Below, piece after piece: positions 15,003 through 22,490 of a stretch of 24,674 nucleotides of DNA. Position numbers and translations under genes: made by a program. The notes under the pieces were generated by a model. The model was not told the origin of the DNA. It did no database searches and was given only the letters and a program-made list of their open reading frames with translations. The stretch's first letter is position 1, and every line of letters begins with the position of its first letter. The DNA comes from a virus: positions 1-24,674 of the IMG/VR virus record IMGVR_UViG_3300038701_002729. One strand, 5' to 3'.

Positions 15003-15457
15003 TATGACCAGGTATCTCCATCATATAAATTGCTACGTGGCGTACCACTGCTAATGACCGTCATCTCGATGGTCACTAAGGGTTTATCCACAGCAACTTC
15101 AGGACCCTTAATCTGAGTGATGAGGAAATCTTGGTCATGTTTCAATTTGCCCGAAACATCACCTTCAGGTCCCCACACAATCGGGACAACATTGCCTTGT
15201 TGTGAAATATCGGCAATCGCCGCAATATCCGTATTGATACGGTCAGTGTCATAAATAATCATGATTGTGCCGTTGATGACTTGCAGTTTACCTGCGTGGT
15301 CTTCCCACTCAGTCCCTGCACCACCGGTCACATTCTCATCACCTGTCGATTTCGACATACTAAAGCTCTTGAAAACTTTCTCAGTCGCATCATCAGGGTC
15401 AGCCACAACACGCGAATTAATGCTTAAATAAGCATTATTACTATTAAAAGCAGGCAT
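15002..15457 (-). CDS. Major tail (tube) protein
   Basis: A 151-aa beta-rich protein: MPAFNSNNAYLSINSRVVAD, then KVFKSFSMSKSTGDENVTGG, GKLQVINGTIMIIYD, and ending VTIEMTVISSGTPRSNLYDG. This length and character fit the siphovirus tail tube subunit that polymerises around the tape measure. It sits between the tail terminator and the chaperone genes, the standard order. GAGG lies 7 bases before the ATG. Assignment is by order and general fold character rather than a distinct motif. Confidence 0.8.
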   Translation of the reverse strand: MPAFNSNNAYLSINSRVVADPDDATEKVFKSFSMSKSTGDENVTGGAGTEWEDHAGKLQVINGTIMIIYDTDRINTDIAAIADISQQGNVVPIVWGPEGDVSGKLKHDQDFLITQIKGPEVAVDKPLVTIEMTVISSGTPRSNLYDGDTWS

Positions 15458-15464
15458 AATAACC

Positions 15465-15914
15465 TCACACTTTCTCCATCATAAACTCGTACACATGCCC
15501 GGCATGATGACTCCAGCTTCCGTCGCTCAATTGAACCCGTTGGTAAATGACACGTCCCTGTGTGACTGTCAACACCATCCAATCAGTGTGGCTAGGTAAT
15601 CGCGGGTCAACATCCTGCAACCCACTATCCACCAGCAAATCAGCAATCTCACCTTGCATCACCAATGCCGTGTTATAGGGCGATACAATACCATCTTCCT
15701 CGCCACACACCCCTTTAACGCTCATTTGCAATCGTGCAGAGCGTAAATGCACAGCCTGCAACTCAGAACCGCCACCACTCCAGAACCATGTTAGGTAGGG
15801 ATACGAGATATTGCTGACCTGCTCAACCGGGCTAACATTCGCGCCCCATTGCCCCAGACCATTCATATAATCACTGAGTATCTCCGAGACTGCCCCAAGT
15901 GCGTCCAAAGCCAT
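15465..15914 (-). CDS. Tail terminator / minor tail protein (gpU-like)
   Basis: A 149-aa protein with an N-terminal helix (LGAVSEILSDYMNGLG) and beta strands (YPYLTWFWSGGGSELQ, RLQMSVKGVCGEEDG, WMVLTVTQGRVIYQRVQLSD). This resembles tail terminator proteins that cap the tube and join it to the head. The start overlaps the stop of the gp10-like gene (TAATG). The order gp10-like, terminator, tube supports the call. Confidence 0.7.
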   Translation of the reverse strand: MALDALGAVSEILSDYMNGLGQWGANVSPVEQVSNISYPYLTWFWSGGGSELQAVHLRSARLQMSVKGVCGEEDGIVSPYNTALVMQGEIADLLVDSGLQDVDPRLPSHTDWMVLTVTQGRVIYQRVQLSDGSWSHHAGHVYEFMMEKV

Positions 15915-16336
15915 TAGATGTCATCCAATCCGAGATTACGTCGTGCATCCTCGCCAACCCGTTGCTGAGCATCCGCAAATTCAGGACCCATAAATGGACG
16001 TGGCAACAAACCCACATCCTCAGCACCAAATTCAAGATACTCCGCATACTCTGTCCCAGCGAAGATAGTCCGCTCAAATGAACCCGTATTCTCCCAGCGG
16101 ATGCTTGCACGCAATGTCCCTGTATCCACATTCGGGGGGAAATCAGGTTGGCTCGCAATATGTGTCACACCACCCCGTGTATAACTTAACCCCGGAGGCG
16201 ACGTGCCAAATGACAAAACAATATTCGACACCATCTCCGAGGCAAATCCATCCAGCCAATGATTGACCTTCTGAGGCTCTTGTTGCAGAACACGATCCAT
16301 CCCACTGGTATCAACCGTCACATCGAAATCAGCCAT
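15914..16336 (-). CDS. HK97 gp10-like head-tail / tail completion protein
   Basis: A 140-aa protein with the family signature: an N-terminal helix, a VDTGTLRASIRW segment (about 70-81), YAEYLEFGAEDVG (about 97-109), and RPFMGPEF (about 113-120). These match HK97 gp10-type proteins, which act in joining or completing the tail. It overlaps the upstream head-closure gene by 8 bases and the downstream terminator gene by one. The C-terminus is helical (ADAQQRVGEDARRNLGL). Confidence 0.85.
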   Translation of the reverse strand: MADFDVTVDTSGMDRVLQQEPQKVNHWLDGFASEMVSNIVLSFGTSPPGLSYTRGGVTHIASQPDFPPNVDTGTLRASIRWENTGSFERTIFAGTEYAEYLEFGAEDVGLLPRPFMGPEFADAQQRVGEDARRNLGLDDI

Positions 16337-16718
16337 TTTTCTCTCGCAATCGCTTAATAATCACCTGCACATATGCAGAGTCCGTCATATCATCCATCAC
16401 ATCGACGACCTCATAACGGCGACCATCTGCCATCTCAACCCGATACTCGCCCGCGACAGTCGTCCCGACGGGTAAAATCAACCGATGCTTATCCACCAAA
16501 GTCTCACGCCCACCAGTCAAAGCATTGCTACCATTCATCTGCTGACCAGCACGAATCACACGACAAGAAACACCAGAAGCAGTCACAACCCAATCATTCA
16601 AAGGTTCATTATGTGTACCCTTCGCGTCGCCCTGCTTCAGCAAGGTACAACTATCCGTAAGATAGCGATTCACCATCGCCTGCACCCGTTTAATCGTCCG
16701 CGCTCGTATACCTGTCAT
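16329..16718 (-). CDS. Head closure / head-tail adaptor protein
   Basis: A 129-aa small beta-barrel type protein: RTIKRVQAMVNRYLTDSCTL, NDWVVTASGVSCRVIRAG, DKHRLILPVGTTVAGEYRVE, YEVVDVMDDMTDSAYVQVII. It matches the pattern of phage head-closure (Ad2-like) proteins that seal the portal channel. I use the ATG at 16718; a TTG at 16724 has a closer AAGGG site and would add two residues. The ATG itself lies inside motif copy 5. Position between connector and gp10-like genes is as expected. Confidence 0.78.
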   Translation of the reverse strand: MTGIRARTIKRVQAMVNRYLTDSCTLLKQGDAKGTHNEPLNDWVVTASGVSCRVIRAGQQMNGSNALTGGRETLVDKHRLILPVGTTVAGEYRVEMADGRRYEVVDVMDDMTDSAYVQVIIKRLREKNG

Positions 16719-16737
16719 GCTCAATAATGTCCCTTCT
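16715..16737 (+). promoter_or_regulatory. Module-boundary motif, copy 5 (diverged)
   Basis: TCATGCTCAATAA (two mismatches), 6 bases, then TTCT. It overlaps the start codon of the head-closure gene: the two changes include the base that makes GTG into ATG on the minus strand. Confidence 0.6.
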
Positions 16738-16743
16738 CAGATG

Positions 16744-16974
16744 TCACTCAGCAGGAGTGAAATCGACGTAGTATTCTTTTCCAACTTCAAATTGCTTGAG
16801 TGCTTCTGGATTTATAGTGGACAAATCTATCTGCCCTGCGGGGGTATAGCGGAAGAACTTTCCATTTTCACTATTGGGATCTTCATCATAAACAGGTTGA
16901 AGAATGACACGTCCAACATCTACATCACTCATAGCTTCTTCAATTGATATAACTTCAAATTTTGCCCGTACCAT
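16744..16974 (-). CDS. Hypothetical small connector-region protein, 76 aa
   Basis: A 76-aa acidic protein: MVRAKFEVISIEEAMSDVDV then strands and KFFRYTPAGQIDLSTI, ending KEYYVDFTPAE. GAGGA lies about 9 bases before the ATG. It looks like a small beta protein; similar short proteins are found among head-tail genes of phages, but I cannot name a function. It is separated from the upstream connector gene by a 38-bp palindromic repeat and from the downstream gene by motif copy 5. Confidence 0.65.
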   Translation of the reverse strand: MVRAKFEVISIEEAMSDVDVGRVILQPVYDEDPNSENGKFFRYTPAGQIDLSTINPEALKQFEVGKEYYVDFTPAE

Positions 16975-17002
16975 TCGAGTGTCCTCACTAAACTATGTTT
17001 AA

Positions 17003-17040
17003 ATTCCCTCTCCATTTATGGGGAGGGTTAGGGAGGGGTC
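17003..17040. repeat. 38-bp palindromic repeat, short subtype (copy 3)
   Basis: Identical over 38 bases to 2518-2555 and 11385-11422. Its final TC is part of the stop codon (TGA, 17041-17039) of the connector gene. Confidence 0.9.
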
Positions 17041-17497
17041 AGTCCCACCCTACAATGTCATCATCTCGATGCTCACGCTCACGCCGTTGATAATCCGTAG
17101 TCCGCTTATCAGCATAATCAGGCGTATACGTCGTCTGACCATCCACAGGACCTTGCAAGCTATCTTTGCGATACGGGTCAACCTGCGTCGTACTCAAGCT
17201 AAAGCCCAGACCAAACGCCTTTTTCTTCTCAGCCAGCAAAGACTTCCAAGCATCAGCTGACCGTCGCCAACTAATCGTCAGCCAATCCGCAGTCATATCA
17301 GGCTCTTGTGCCAACCGCGCAATCGTACCGTTAATCAGATTGATGACAGCCTTATTGACACTCCCACCTTCCAATGCCAGTACCATCTGAATCTCTTCAT
17401 CACTGAACATGGCATAATCTTCTTCAGTATCCGCAATGTGATACCGAACAACAAGCAAGTCACTGGGTGTCGTACTTGGCTCATACGTGAAAGTCAT
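17039..17497 (-). CDS. Head-tail connector protein
   Basis: A 152-aa mostly helical protein: LLVVRYHIADTEEDYAMFSD, EEIQMVLALEGGSVNKAVIN, ARLAQEPDMTADWLTISWRR, SADAWKSLLAEKKKAFGLGF. The leading 'DTD...FSDEEI' style segment and helix bundle are typical of phage head-tail connectors of the gp6 type, which bind below the portal. The C-terminal 45 residues are charged and probably disordered. The start overlaps the previous stop (TAATG). Confidence 0.75.
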   Translation of the reverse strand: MTFTYEPSTTPSDLLVVRYHIADTEEDYAMFSDEEIQMVLALEGGSVNKAVINLINGTIARLAQEPDMTADWLTISWRRSADAWKSLLAEKKKAFGLGFSLSTTQVDPYRKDSLQGPVDGQTTYTPDYADKRTTDYQRREREHRDDDIVGWD

Positions 17498-17874
17498 TAT
17501 CGACCTACTCGGTATAACACTTCCGCCCGAACAGTACCCTCATCATTCCCGTCTGCCACAGCCAAATTCAACTTGCCATGCACAGGGAACGGCTCATAGG
17601 CTTCATTCGTACCGTCGAATGTCACCCCTGCGCCAAGGTTATCCTGCACCGCCACACGTGGATAAAACCAGCCATTTGAATTAGCATTACCCACAGTCAA
17701 AATCGTCTGCTCAGGGCTAACCATTTTCAGCGTCACATCCGCAGTCGAAGGTTGCCCCGTATAAGCCAGATGCACAGCCAATATCTCACCCTGTATCTGA
17801 GGACTATCCGTATTCCCGACAGCACTGCCATCACTACCAGCACTCGTCACATCAATCGTCACTCGCTGAATCAC
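17497..17874 (-). CDS. Beta-rich head-associated protein, unknown
   Basis: A 125-aa beta-rich protein: QRVTIDVTSAGSDGSAVGNT, EILAVHLAYTGQPSTADVTL, GKLNLAVADGNDEGTVRAEV. GTG start at 17874 with GAGAGG upstream. Proteins of this size and pattern occur next to capsid genes in many siphoviruses and may decorate the head, but I cannot assign a named family. It lies between the Ig-like protein and the connector, 12 bases after motif copy 6. Confidence 0.65.
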   Translation of the reverse strand: MIQRVTIDVTSAGSDGSAVGNTDSPQIQGEILAVHLAYTGQPSTADVTLKMVSPEQTILTVGNANSNGWFYPRVAVQDNLGAGVTFDGTNEAYEPFPVHGKLNLAVADGNDEGTVRAEVLYRVGR

Positions 17875-17886
17875 ATCTCACCTCTC

Positions 17887-17909
17887 TTACGCCCAATAAG
17901 ACGTATTAT
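17887..17909 (+). promoter_or_regulatory. Module-boundary motif, copy 6
   Basis: TTACGCCCAATAA (one mismatch), 6 bases, then TTAT, between the stop of the Ig-like gene (17911) and the GTG start at 17874. ATAA GACGTA TTAT is itself nearly palindromic. Confidence 0.7.
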
Positions 17910-17910
17910 C

Positions 17911-18318
17911 TTATGCGGCAAATGTCAGTGCAGACGATACAATCACACGACCAGTCGGCAAACGCAGGACCAGATAAAACGTATCCGAACCCGATTCTTC
18001 AACAGTGATGACAATCGCACCCGTCGCATCCGAAGTCAAAAAGCCTGATTTACCAGCAACAACCTGATTATCACCACCAGTAGTCGCCGCAATCCCGCCA
18101 TCAGGAGCAGTCGCCGCCACACCATCGCCACCGCTATCATCAGATAGCCAGAAATCAACCGATGCAACATTCTCCAGCGCACGTGCGCCTTGAGCATCCG
18201 CATACAGCTGAATAGTTACAGTCACCACATCACCATCTTCCGCACTCGGGCTAACCGTTGCAAAAGCAGGAATTTGATACCCATCAATCGCTAGACCATT
18301 TGCAAAATTTGTTGCCAT
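17911..18318 (-). CDS. Ig-like capsid-region protein
   Basis: A 135-aa protein with an Ig-like beta pattern: DGDVVTVTIQLYADAQGARA, VASVDFWLSDDSGGDGVAAT, and an end GSDTFYLVLRLPTGRVIVSS. This pattern is common for proteins encoded just after the major capsid gene and suggests a decoration role. A hairpin terminator candidate separates it from the capsid gene. GAGGT precedes the ATG. Confidence 0.7.
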   Translation of the reverse strand: MATNFANGLAIDGYQIPAFATVSPSAEDGDVVTVTIQLYADAQGARALENVASVDFWLSDDSGGDGVAATAPDGGIAATTGGDNQVVAGKSGFLTSDATGAIVITVEESGSDTFYLVLRLPTGRVIVSSALTFAA

Positions 18319-18339
18319 CTCAATACCTCATTTTCTAAA

Positions 18340-18366
18340 AAGCCCCACCCACGCGGGATAGGGCTT
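18340..18366 (-). terminator. Intrinsic terminator after the major capsid gene
   Basis: On the minus strand AAGCCC (18366-18361) pairs with GGGCTT (18345-18340), followed by T residues (GGGGCTTTTTAG). It lies 32 bases after the capsid stop. It could lower expression of the downstream connector genes relative to capsid. Confidence 0.7.
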
Positions 18367-18397
18367 CAATATCGTTTGAAAGTCAATTCAGGGCGAG

Positions 18398-19291
18398 TTA
18401 CGCTACCTCATGCCCATAAATCCAAGTGAAGTCATCAGGACCAAACGCATAGCGCATGTAACCACGAGTACGCAGAACGAGGTCATACTCACTCGCTGGA
18501 TGAACCACGAAGCCCGGACGTTCACGCCAGAACCACCAGAGATGCTTCTTCGATAAGCGACTATCAACCATAAACCAATTGTTTTGGTCATCGAGCAATG
18601 GATCCACAATGTAGCCCATATTACGATTGGTATTCGTCGCGTTATTCGCGTTGTCACTACGGTTCACACTGTTGACGATTTCATCCGCTTCAGCTTCTAG
18701 TCCCACCGGCACAACCAGAGTATCGGGCAACACGCGCAGAACTAACCCTTGTGGGTTTTTGAACTGACGCATCAGTTCGCGTGTCGCCGTAACATTGTCG
18801 TGGGTCAATGCGGATGTACCTTTATTATTCAGCACAGCCTTACCACCATTACGACCGGTCGAACACAATGCACGTCCATCAGCCGCACCTGCACCCAACC
18901 CGCTACTAGCGAACGCATTGTTGAATGGCGCACTCATATGATAGACAACCGTGCGGTCGTAGCTCATCGCGTGCTCACTCAACATCTGATTGACGACGTT
19001 GTATTCCTCGTCCTTAATCAGATCCATTTCAATTGGGATTTGGTCAGCATATGCCTTATGTGTGAAGGTTTTCAATTCGCCTTCTTCAGGTTCTACCGTT
19101 TCCAAAGTCCCCTTGAACTCACTGACCAGACCGAGCTTACCCAAACCACGAGTACGCTCCGCCGCTTTAGTGCTGGAAGCCATGTTATACAACCCACTCA
19201 CAGCACTCTCCATCAACAACTCACGCATCCAGATAGCCCGTAAGGCTAAAGCGAGAGAGGTGAAATTTTTGAACTTACCAAATGTAGCCAT
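18398..19291 (-). CDS. Major capsid protein (Mu gpT-like)
   Basis: A 297-aa protein: MATFGKFKNFTSLALALRAI, IPIEMDLIKDEEYNVVNQML, an interior LRVLPDTLVVPVGLEAEADE and an ending NNWFMVDSRLSKKHLWWFWR then RTRGYMRYAFGPDDFTWIYG. The last part strongly recalls Mu gpT-family major head subunits, where a 'WF..D' strand and a 'R.RG..GYG' strand close the fold. It sits between decoration and connector genes and has a good site (GGAG 7 bases before the ATG) plus a terminator behind it, fitting high expression. It forms the HK97-fold shell. Confidence 0.88.
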   Translation of the reverse strand: MATFGKFKNFTSLALALRAIWMRELLMESAVSGLYNMASSTKAAERTRGLGKLGLVSEFKGTLETVEPEEGELKTFTHKAYADQIPIEMDLIKDEEYNVVNQMLSEHAMSYDRTVVYHMSAPFNNAFASSGLGAGAADGRALCSTGRNGGKAVLNNKGTSALTHDNVTATRELMRQFKNPQGLVLRVLPDTLVVPVGLEAEADEIVNSVNRSDNANNATNTNRNMGYIVDPLLDDQNNWFMVDSRLSKKHLWWFWRERPGFVVHPASEYDLVLRTRGYMRYAFGPDDFTWIYGHEVA

Positions 19292-19313
19292 TTCAGTCTC
19301 CTAACCTAAGCCA

Positions 19314-19745
19314 CTACGCGCCGAAGAAGGCGTTAGTGATTTGAACATGAATCGCAGTGTTGTCATCCACATCGTATTGCTCGATGATACGCATGCCACC
19401 ACCAGACGTATCGGCAAGATTAACAACCTGAGACGTACCCAAGTCGTAAGTATCCGTGCCGTCCAATACATTGCTCGAAGCATCAGCCGAAGCCACTGCT
19501 CGCCACACATGATACGGCTGAGGGATATACACCCGTATTTCTGTCCCAGCCGCCTGATTATCACTTTTCTCCTGTGCAATCGCCGCAATCACATCACCAT
19601 TACCAGCAACAGCCAATTGACCACTGCTGATAGTCAGCGCGTCGCCAACTTCAATGTCTTGCGATGCCGCCACAGGGAGCATCCAGAGCGCAGGGGGATA
19701 ATGATTCCCGGCACCCAATGTAAAGGCAAACTCAAAAGCCGCCAT
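19314..19745 (-). CDS. Capsid decoration / stabilising protein
   Basis: A 143-aa beta-rich protein: MAAFEFAFTLGAGNHYPPAL, VAASQDIEVGDALTISSGQL, GDVIAAIAQEKSDNQAAGTE. The 'GDALT...GQL...GDVIAAIA' layout is typical of small capsid decoration proteins (DUF2190-like or gpD-like) encoded before the capsid gene. GAGGAG lies 9 bases before the ATG. The protein is likely displayed on the shell surface. Confidence 0.75.
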   Translation of the reverse strand: MAAFEFAFTLGAGNHYPPALWMLPVAASQDIEVGDALTISSGQLAVAGNGDVIAAIAQEKSDNQAAGTEIRVYIPQPYHVWRAVASADASSNVLDGTDTYDLGTSQVVNLADTSGGGMRIIEQYDVDDNTAIHVQITNAFFGA

Positions 19746-19757
19746 AATTTACTCCTC

Positions 19758-20453
19758 TTATTCGTCGCCTTTCGCCTTCAGCATGTCCTCTTCACTGAGA
19801 CCCATCAATGCCATAGCCTCACGATCTTCAGGACTCAACTTAGGCTTAGCGTTATCGTCACCTGTACCACCAGTACCACCATCGTAATTAGGGGCAGGCT
19901 CACGAGTAAGCCAACTCTCATTAGCATTCAGCCATGTCTGGAGCTTCTCAGGCGGATAATCCGTCGGCACAGCTGTCCGCATAGTCTCAGGAATATTGGC
20001 GATACGAGCGTCATTACTACCACGAATGGTCTCAATTGCACCCTTGCCACGTTCGGCAATTGGTTTCAGTCGCTCGACCTCTGCCAATTGTTCCTCATAT
20101 AGCTTTTTGTAGTCGCCACTTTCCTCACTACGCTGACGCGCCGCAGACTCCATTGCCTGTATCCGCGTTTCCAAAGACTCTTGCCCACTTTTAAGCTCGC
20201 TGATAGTAGCATCACGCTCATCAACACGCTTAGTCAGTGAAGCAATAATCTTCTTGGCTTCCGCCATGTCTTTCGGGTTGTACTTACTGTCACTACCTGA
20301 ACCCCCATCGTCGTCGCTATCATCGTCATCAGCCCACCAAGTACGACGCTTTCTCAAGCTAATTCCCAATTCAGGCAAACCAGCCTTCATCCGCGCTTCA
20401 TTGATACGACTAACAGTACGAATCCGCCCACGACTATTACGAGTATTTAGCAT
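19758..20453 (-). CDS. Head scaffolding protein
   Basis: A 231-aa protein with an acidic/glycine-rich early region (WADDDDSDDDGGSGSDS), then a long coiled coil (about residues 61-131, including DYKKLYEEQLAEVERLKPIA), and an acidic, Pro-rich C-terminus ending MGLSEEDMLKAKGDE. The coiled coil plus acidic tails directly before the decoration and capsid genes is the hallmark of phage scaffolds. No protease motif is visible, unlike the gpI protease/scaffold of Mu. I use the ATG at 20453 (AGGAGA 7 bases upstream) rather than a GTG at 20456. Confidence 0.85.
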   Translation of the reverse strand: MLNTRNSRGRIRTVSRINEARMKAGLPELGISLRKRRTWWADDDDSDDDGGSGSDSKYNPKDMAEAKKIIASLTKRVDERDATISELKSGQESLETRIQAMESAARQRSEESGDYKKLYEEQLAEVERLKPIAERGKGAIETIRGSNDARIANIPETMRTAVPTDYPPEKLQTWLNANESWLTREPAPNYDGGTGGTGDDNAKPKLSPEDREAMALMGLSEEDMLKAKGDE

Positions 20454-20488
20454 CACGCTATCTCCTGTGGCATCACGCCACCAAATGT

Positions 20489-20635
20489 CTACGCTGGCAA
20501 AGCATCACACCTCGCCAGTTGCTTTCCTCTCGTCTCACCTTGGCAATGAGCGTCCCCATCCTCCAACACAAAAATCGAGGTCAGCCTACTAATCTCACCC
20601 TCATCATGAAATATCTCACGCCCAATAACGCGCAT
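20489..20635 (-). CDS. Possible 48-aa ORF starting inside motif copy 7
   Basis: An open frame from ATG (20635) to TAG (20489) reading MRVIGREIFHDEGEISRLTS onward and containing two cysteines (AHCQGETRGKQLARCD). There is no Shine-Dalgarno site, and the first seven codons are the motif itself. It fills an otherwise empty 222-base gap between scaffold and the inserted rightward gene. It could be a degraded small gene or chance. Confidence 0.25.
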   Translation of the reverse strand: MRVIGREIFHDEGEISRLTSIFVLEDGDAHCQGETRGKQLARCDALPA

Positions 20636-20638
20636 TAT
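20616..20638 (+). promoter_or_regulatory. Module-boundary motif, copy 7
   Basis: Perfect TCACGCCCAATAA core, 6 bases, then TTAT. It ends 12 bases before the TATAAT of the rightward inserted gene, so it covers the -35 region of that promoter. Confidence 0.8.
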
Positions 20639-20649
20639 CAGATTTCACA

Positions 20650-20655
20650 TATAAT
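20650..20655 (+). promoter_or_regulatory. Promoter -10 box of the inserted rightward gene
   Basis: A perfect TATAAT followed 11 bases later by AAGGAGAT and the ATG at 20679. No -35 consensus is seen at the right distance; the module motif lies there instead, suggesting control by a DNA-binding protein. Confidence 0.65.
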
Positions 20656-20678
20656 GTATTTAAGCTAAGGAGATAAAA

Positions 20679-21179
20679 ATGAATAGTGATTTCGATGCCC
20701 AAGAAATATGGAAACTGACGAAAGAAATTTTAGAACAGTGGGGTGCGATTGAAGTTTGGAACCCTGTTACGGTTGCCAAAGTATACGATGACAAGTACAT
20801 ATATATTGTATCCATATTGCGTCAAGACGGCACAAAATTATTTCATAGTGATATTCGTATTTATATCAAAATGCCAGATAAGAAATTACAAAAGTATCTT
20901 GAAGGGGGAGAAAATCCTACAGAATTACAACGATTCGGATTGCCAACTAAATCTGCGAAGAGTACGCTAATTAAAAAACACACTTTTGTTTATCAGTCTC
21001 TGATAAGTGAAGACGGAATTTGTGACAATTTTTATTTTCGTGCAGGGCAATGGACTTGGTATATTCAAAGACTATCTGATTTTTCAAAGAAACTTCAGCA
21101 AGCAATTCACATTCTTGAATCAGAAGAGGTAGATGATAGAAATTTTTTTGAAGTTGATTGGTCAACTAACCTAATGTAA
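20679..21179 (+). CDS. Inserted rightward gene (moron-like), unknown function
   Basis: A 166-aa soluble protein (MNSDFDAQEIWKLTKEILEQ, VAKVYDDKYIYIVSILRQDG, NFYFRAGQWTWYIQRLSDFS) with alternating strands and helices and many aromatic residues. I do not recognise the family. It is encoded opposite to all surrounding head genes, has its own TATAAT box and a strong AAGGAGAT site, and is clearly richer in A/T and G over C than its neighbours. Its stop lies 4 bases from the convergent stop of the minor head gene. These are the marks of a moron: a recently acquired gene expressed independently, often in the lysogen. A role in superinfection exclusion or defence is possible but not shown. Confidence 0.75.
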   Translation: MNSDFDAQEIWKLTKEILEQWGAIEVWNPVTVAKVYDDKYIYIVSILRQDGTKLFHSDIRIYIKMPDKKLQKYLEGGENPTELQRFGLPTKSAKSTLIKKHTFVYQSLISEDGICDNFYFRAGQWTWYIQRLSDFSKKLQQAIHILESEEVDDRNFFEVDWSTNLM

Positions 21180-21183
21180 GTTC

Positions 21184-22275
21184 CTACCGACGACGATAAT
21201 ACTGACTAGCACCTGCACCTAACACATTTCGCAGACTACCCTCGCGGATCATCGCGCCAAACGTCTCGTCCTCATAGTCCTGCCGAAAATCACGGAGCTG
21301 TACCGCACCCTCTTGGTATGCCTCCCACTTCGCAGGACTTCGCAAAAAACTCGCCTGCTGTTGTTGCCGCTCACGGGGTAAACTCGCAAACCATTGTTCG
21401 CCTGTCACCATGTTCAGCTCACGCCCCACAACCTGAATCACACTCGTACCCCGTCCTTGGTGATGGTCATTCACCCGTGGAATTGGCTCGCCAGCATTCG
21501 CCTCACTATCCCACATCACATCCCCATGCAAACTAACACATGAGAGGCACGTCCGCGCATCGAGCGTCTCCACACGGATAACCCGTCGCGCAATCGCCAT
21601 ATTCGCATTCTGATGAACAGCCGTCCCGTCACGGTATGAAGTCAATTGCAACGTCCGCATCAAATTATTCGCCTGATACAATGGCAAAGTCTCACTCGAA
21701 TCACGCAACACACGCGCAGTCCGTAACGGCGACCACCCTTGAGCAATACCCCCGACAGCCTGCTCACCTATTTGTCGTGGGATGAGACCAGCAAATTCTC
21801 GCTCCAACATCTCACTCCAGCTATTACTCTGGATGTAATTCACAGCCTCAGCCACTGCTTCTGGGTCAGGCGTATTCCACTGCACCCCAACCGCTCGCAA
21901 CTGCGTATCCGTGAAACCAGGTAACGCCAATTGCCTCTGCACCGTACCCGCCGCATCCGAGCCACTCGCCTGCAAGCCCTCCCCTGCACCATCCAGTAAC
22001 ACAGCATTACCTCGCATCACCGTATCAAGGTCAGATAAAAAAGCCCGTAGCACGGGGTCATCCGCTTGGAACTGTTCCCCAGCCTCTTCTAATTCAGCCG
22101 CACGTCGCTCGACCTCTCGCAATCGGGTCTGGAGCAAACTCCCGTCGCGTGTCAGCGTCGATGTAATCCCACGCAAAACAGGAACAGCCTGCTGGTCATA
22201 CCCTCTATCCAGCAAGCCAGTCACCAAATCATTCACGGTCCCTCGACGCGGGTCAGTCTGTCTCGGTGCCGTCAT
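21184..22275 (-). CDS. Minor head morphogenesis protein (Mu gpF / SPP1 gp7-like)
   Basis: A 363-aa protein. The N-terminal half is helical (LREVERRAAELEEAGEQFQA). The Mu gpF-type domain spans about residues 160-285: PLRTARVLRDSSETLPLYQA, RRVIRVETLDARTCLSCVSL with C243/C246, DVMWDSEANAGEPIPRVNDH with H271/H272. Most relatives have a second Cys near 'CRC'; here the segment reads HHQGRGTSVIQ, so the zinc-like cluster may differ. These proteins associate with the portal and act in head assembly. It overlaps the upstream 68-aa gene by 23 bases. Confidence 0.88.
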   Translation of the reverse strand: MTAPRQTDPRRGTVNDLVTGLLDRGYDQQAVPVLRGITSTLTRDGSLLQTRLREVERRAAELEEAGEQFQADDPVLRAFLSDLDTVMRGNAVLLDGAGEGLQASGSDAAGTVQRQLALPGFTDTQLRAVGVQWNTPDPEAVAEAVNYIQSNSWSEMLEREFAGLIPRQIGEQAVGGIAQGWSPLRTARVLRDSSETLPLYQANNLMRTLQLTSYRDGTAVHQNANMAIARRVIRVETLDARTCLSCVSLHGDVMWDSEANAGEPIPRVNDHHQGRGTSVIQVVGRELNMVTGEQWFASLPRERQQQQASFLRSPAKWEAYQEGAVQLRDFRQDYEDETFGAMIREGSLRNVLGAGASQYYRRR

Positions 22276-22459
22276 CTGTCACATCTTCTTCTGGGGATGC
22301 CTCGTCAGTCGCATCAACCTTAATCTTCACAGTGATACTCTTAGCAGTCTCACTCACGCCCACACTCACATTTATCCCATGCGAGACCGATAACTCATTC
22401 TCAATTGCCTGTGCCGCACGTCGCACACGCTTCTTAACCTGCTCAACCACATTCATCAT
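22253..22459 (-). CDS. Small hypothetical protein, 68 aa
   Basis: A 68-aa protein: MMNVVEQVKKRVRRAAQAIE, then two beta strands (NVSVGVSETAKSITVKIKVD) and a very acidic tail (EASPEEDVTDDGTETD). TAGGAG lies just before the two consecutive ATGs. Its 3' end overlaps the minor head gene by 23 bases in another frame. The basic helix and acidic tail are notable, but I cannot assign a function. Confidence 0.6.
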   Translation of the reverse strand: MMNVVEQVKKRVRRAAQAIENELSVSHGINVSVGVSETAKSITVKIKVDATDEASPEEDVTDDGTETD

Positions 22460-22490
22460 TTGCTCCTAATATAATTCTTGGGGATTCTAT

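Noticed and set aside
18749-19243. 164-codon plus-strand frame opposite the major capsid gene
   Set aside because: It is a shadow of the capsid reading frame, with many Cys and His residues and no ribosome binding site.
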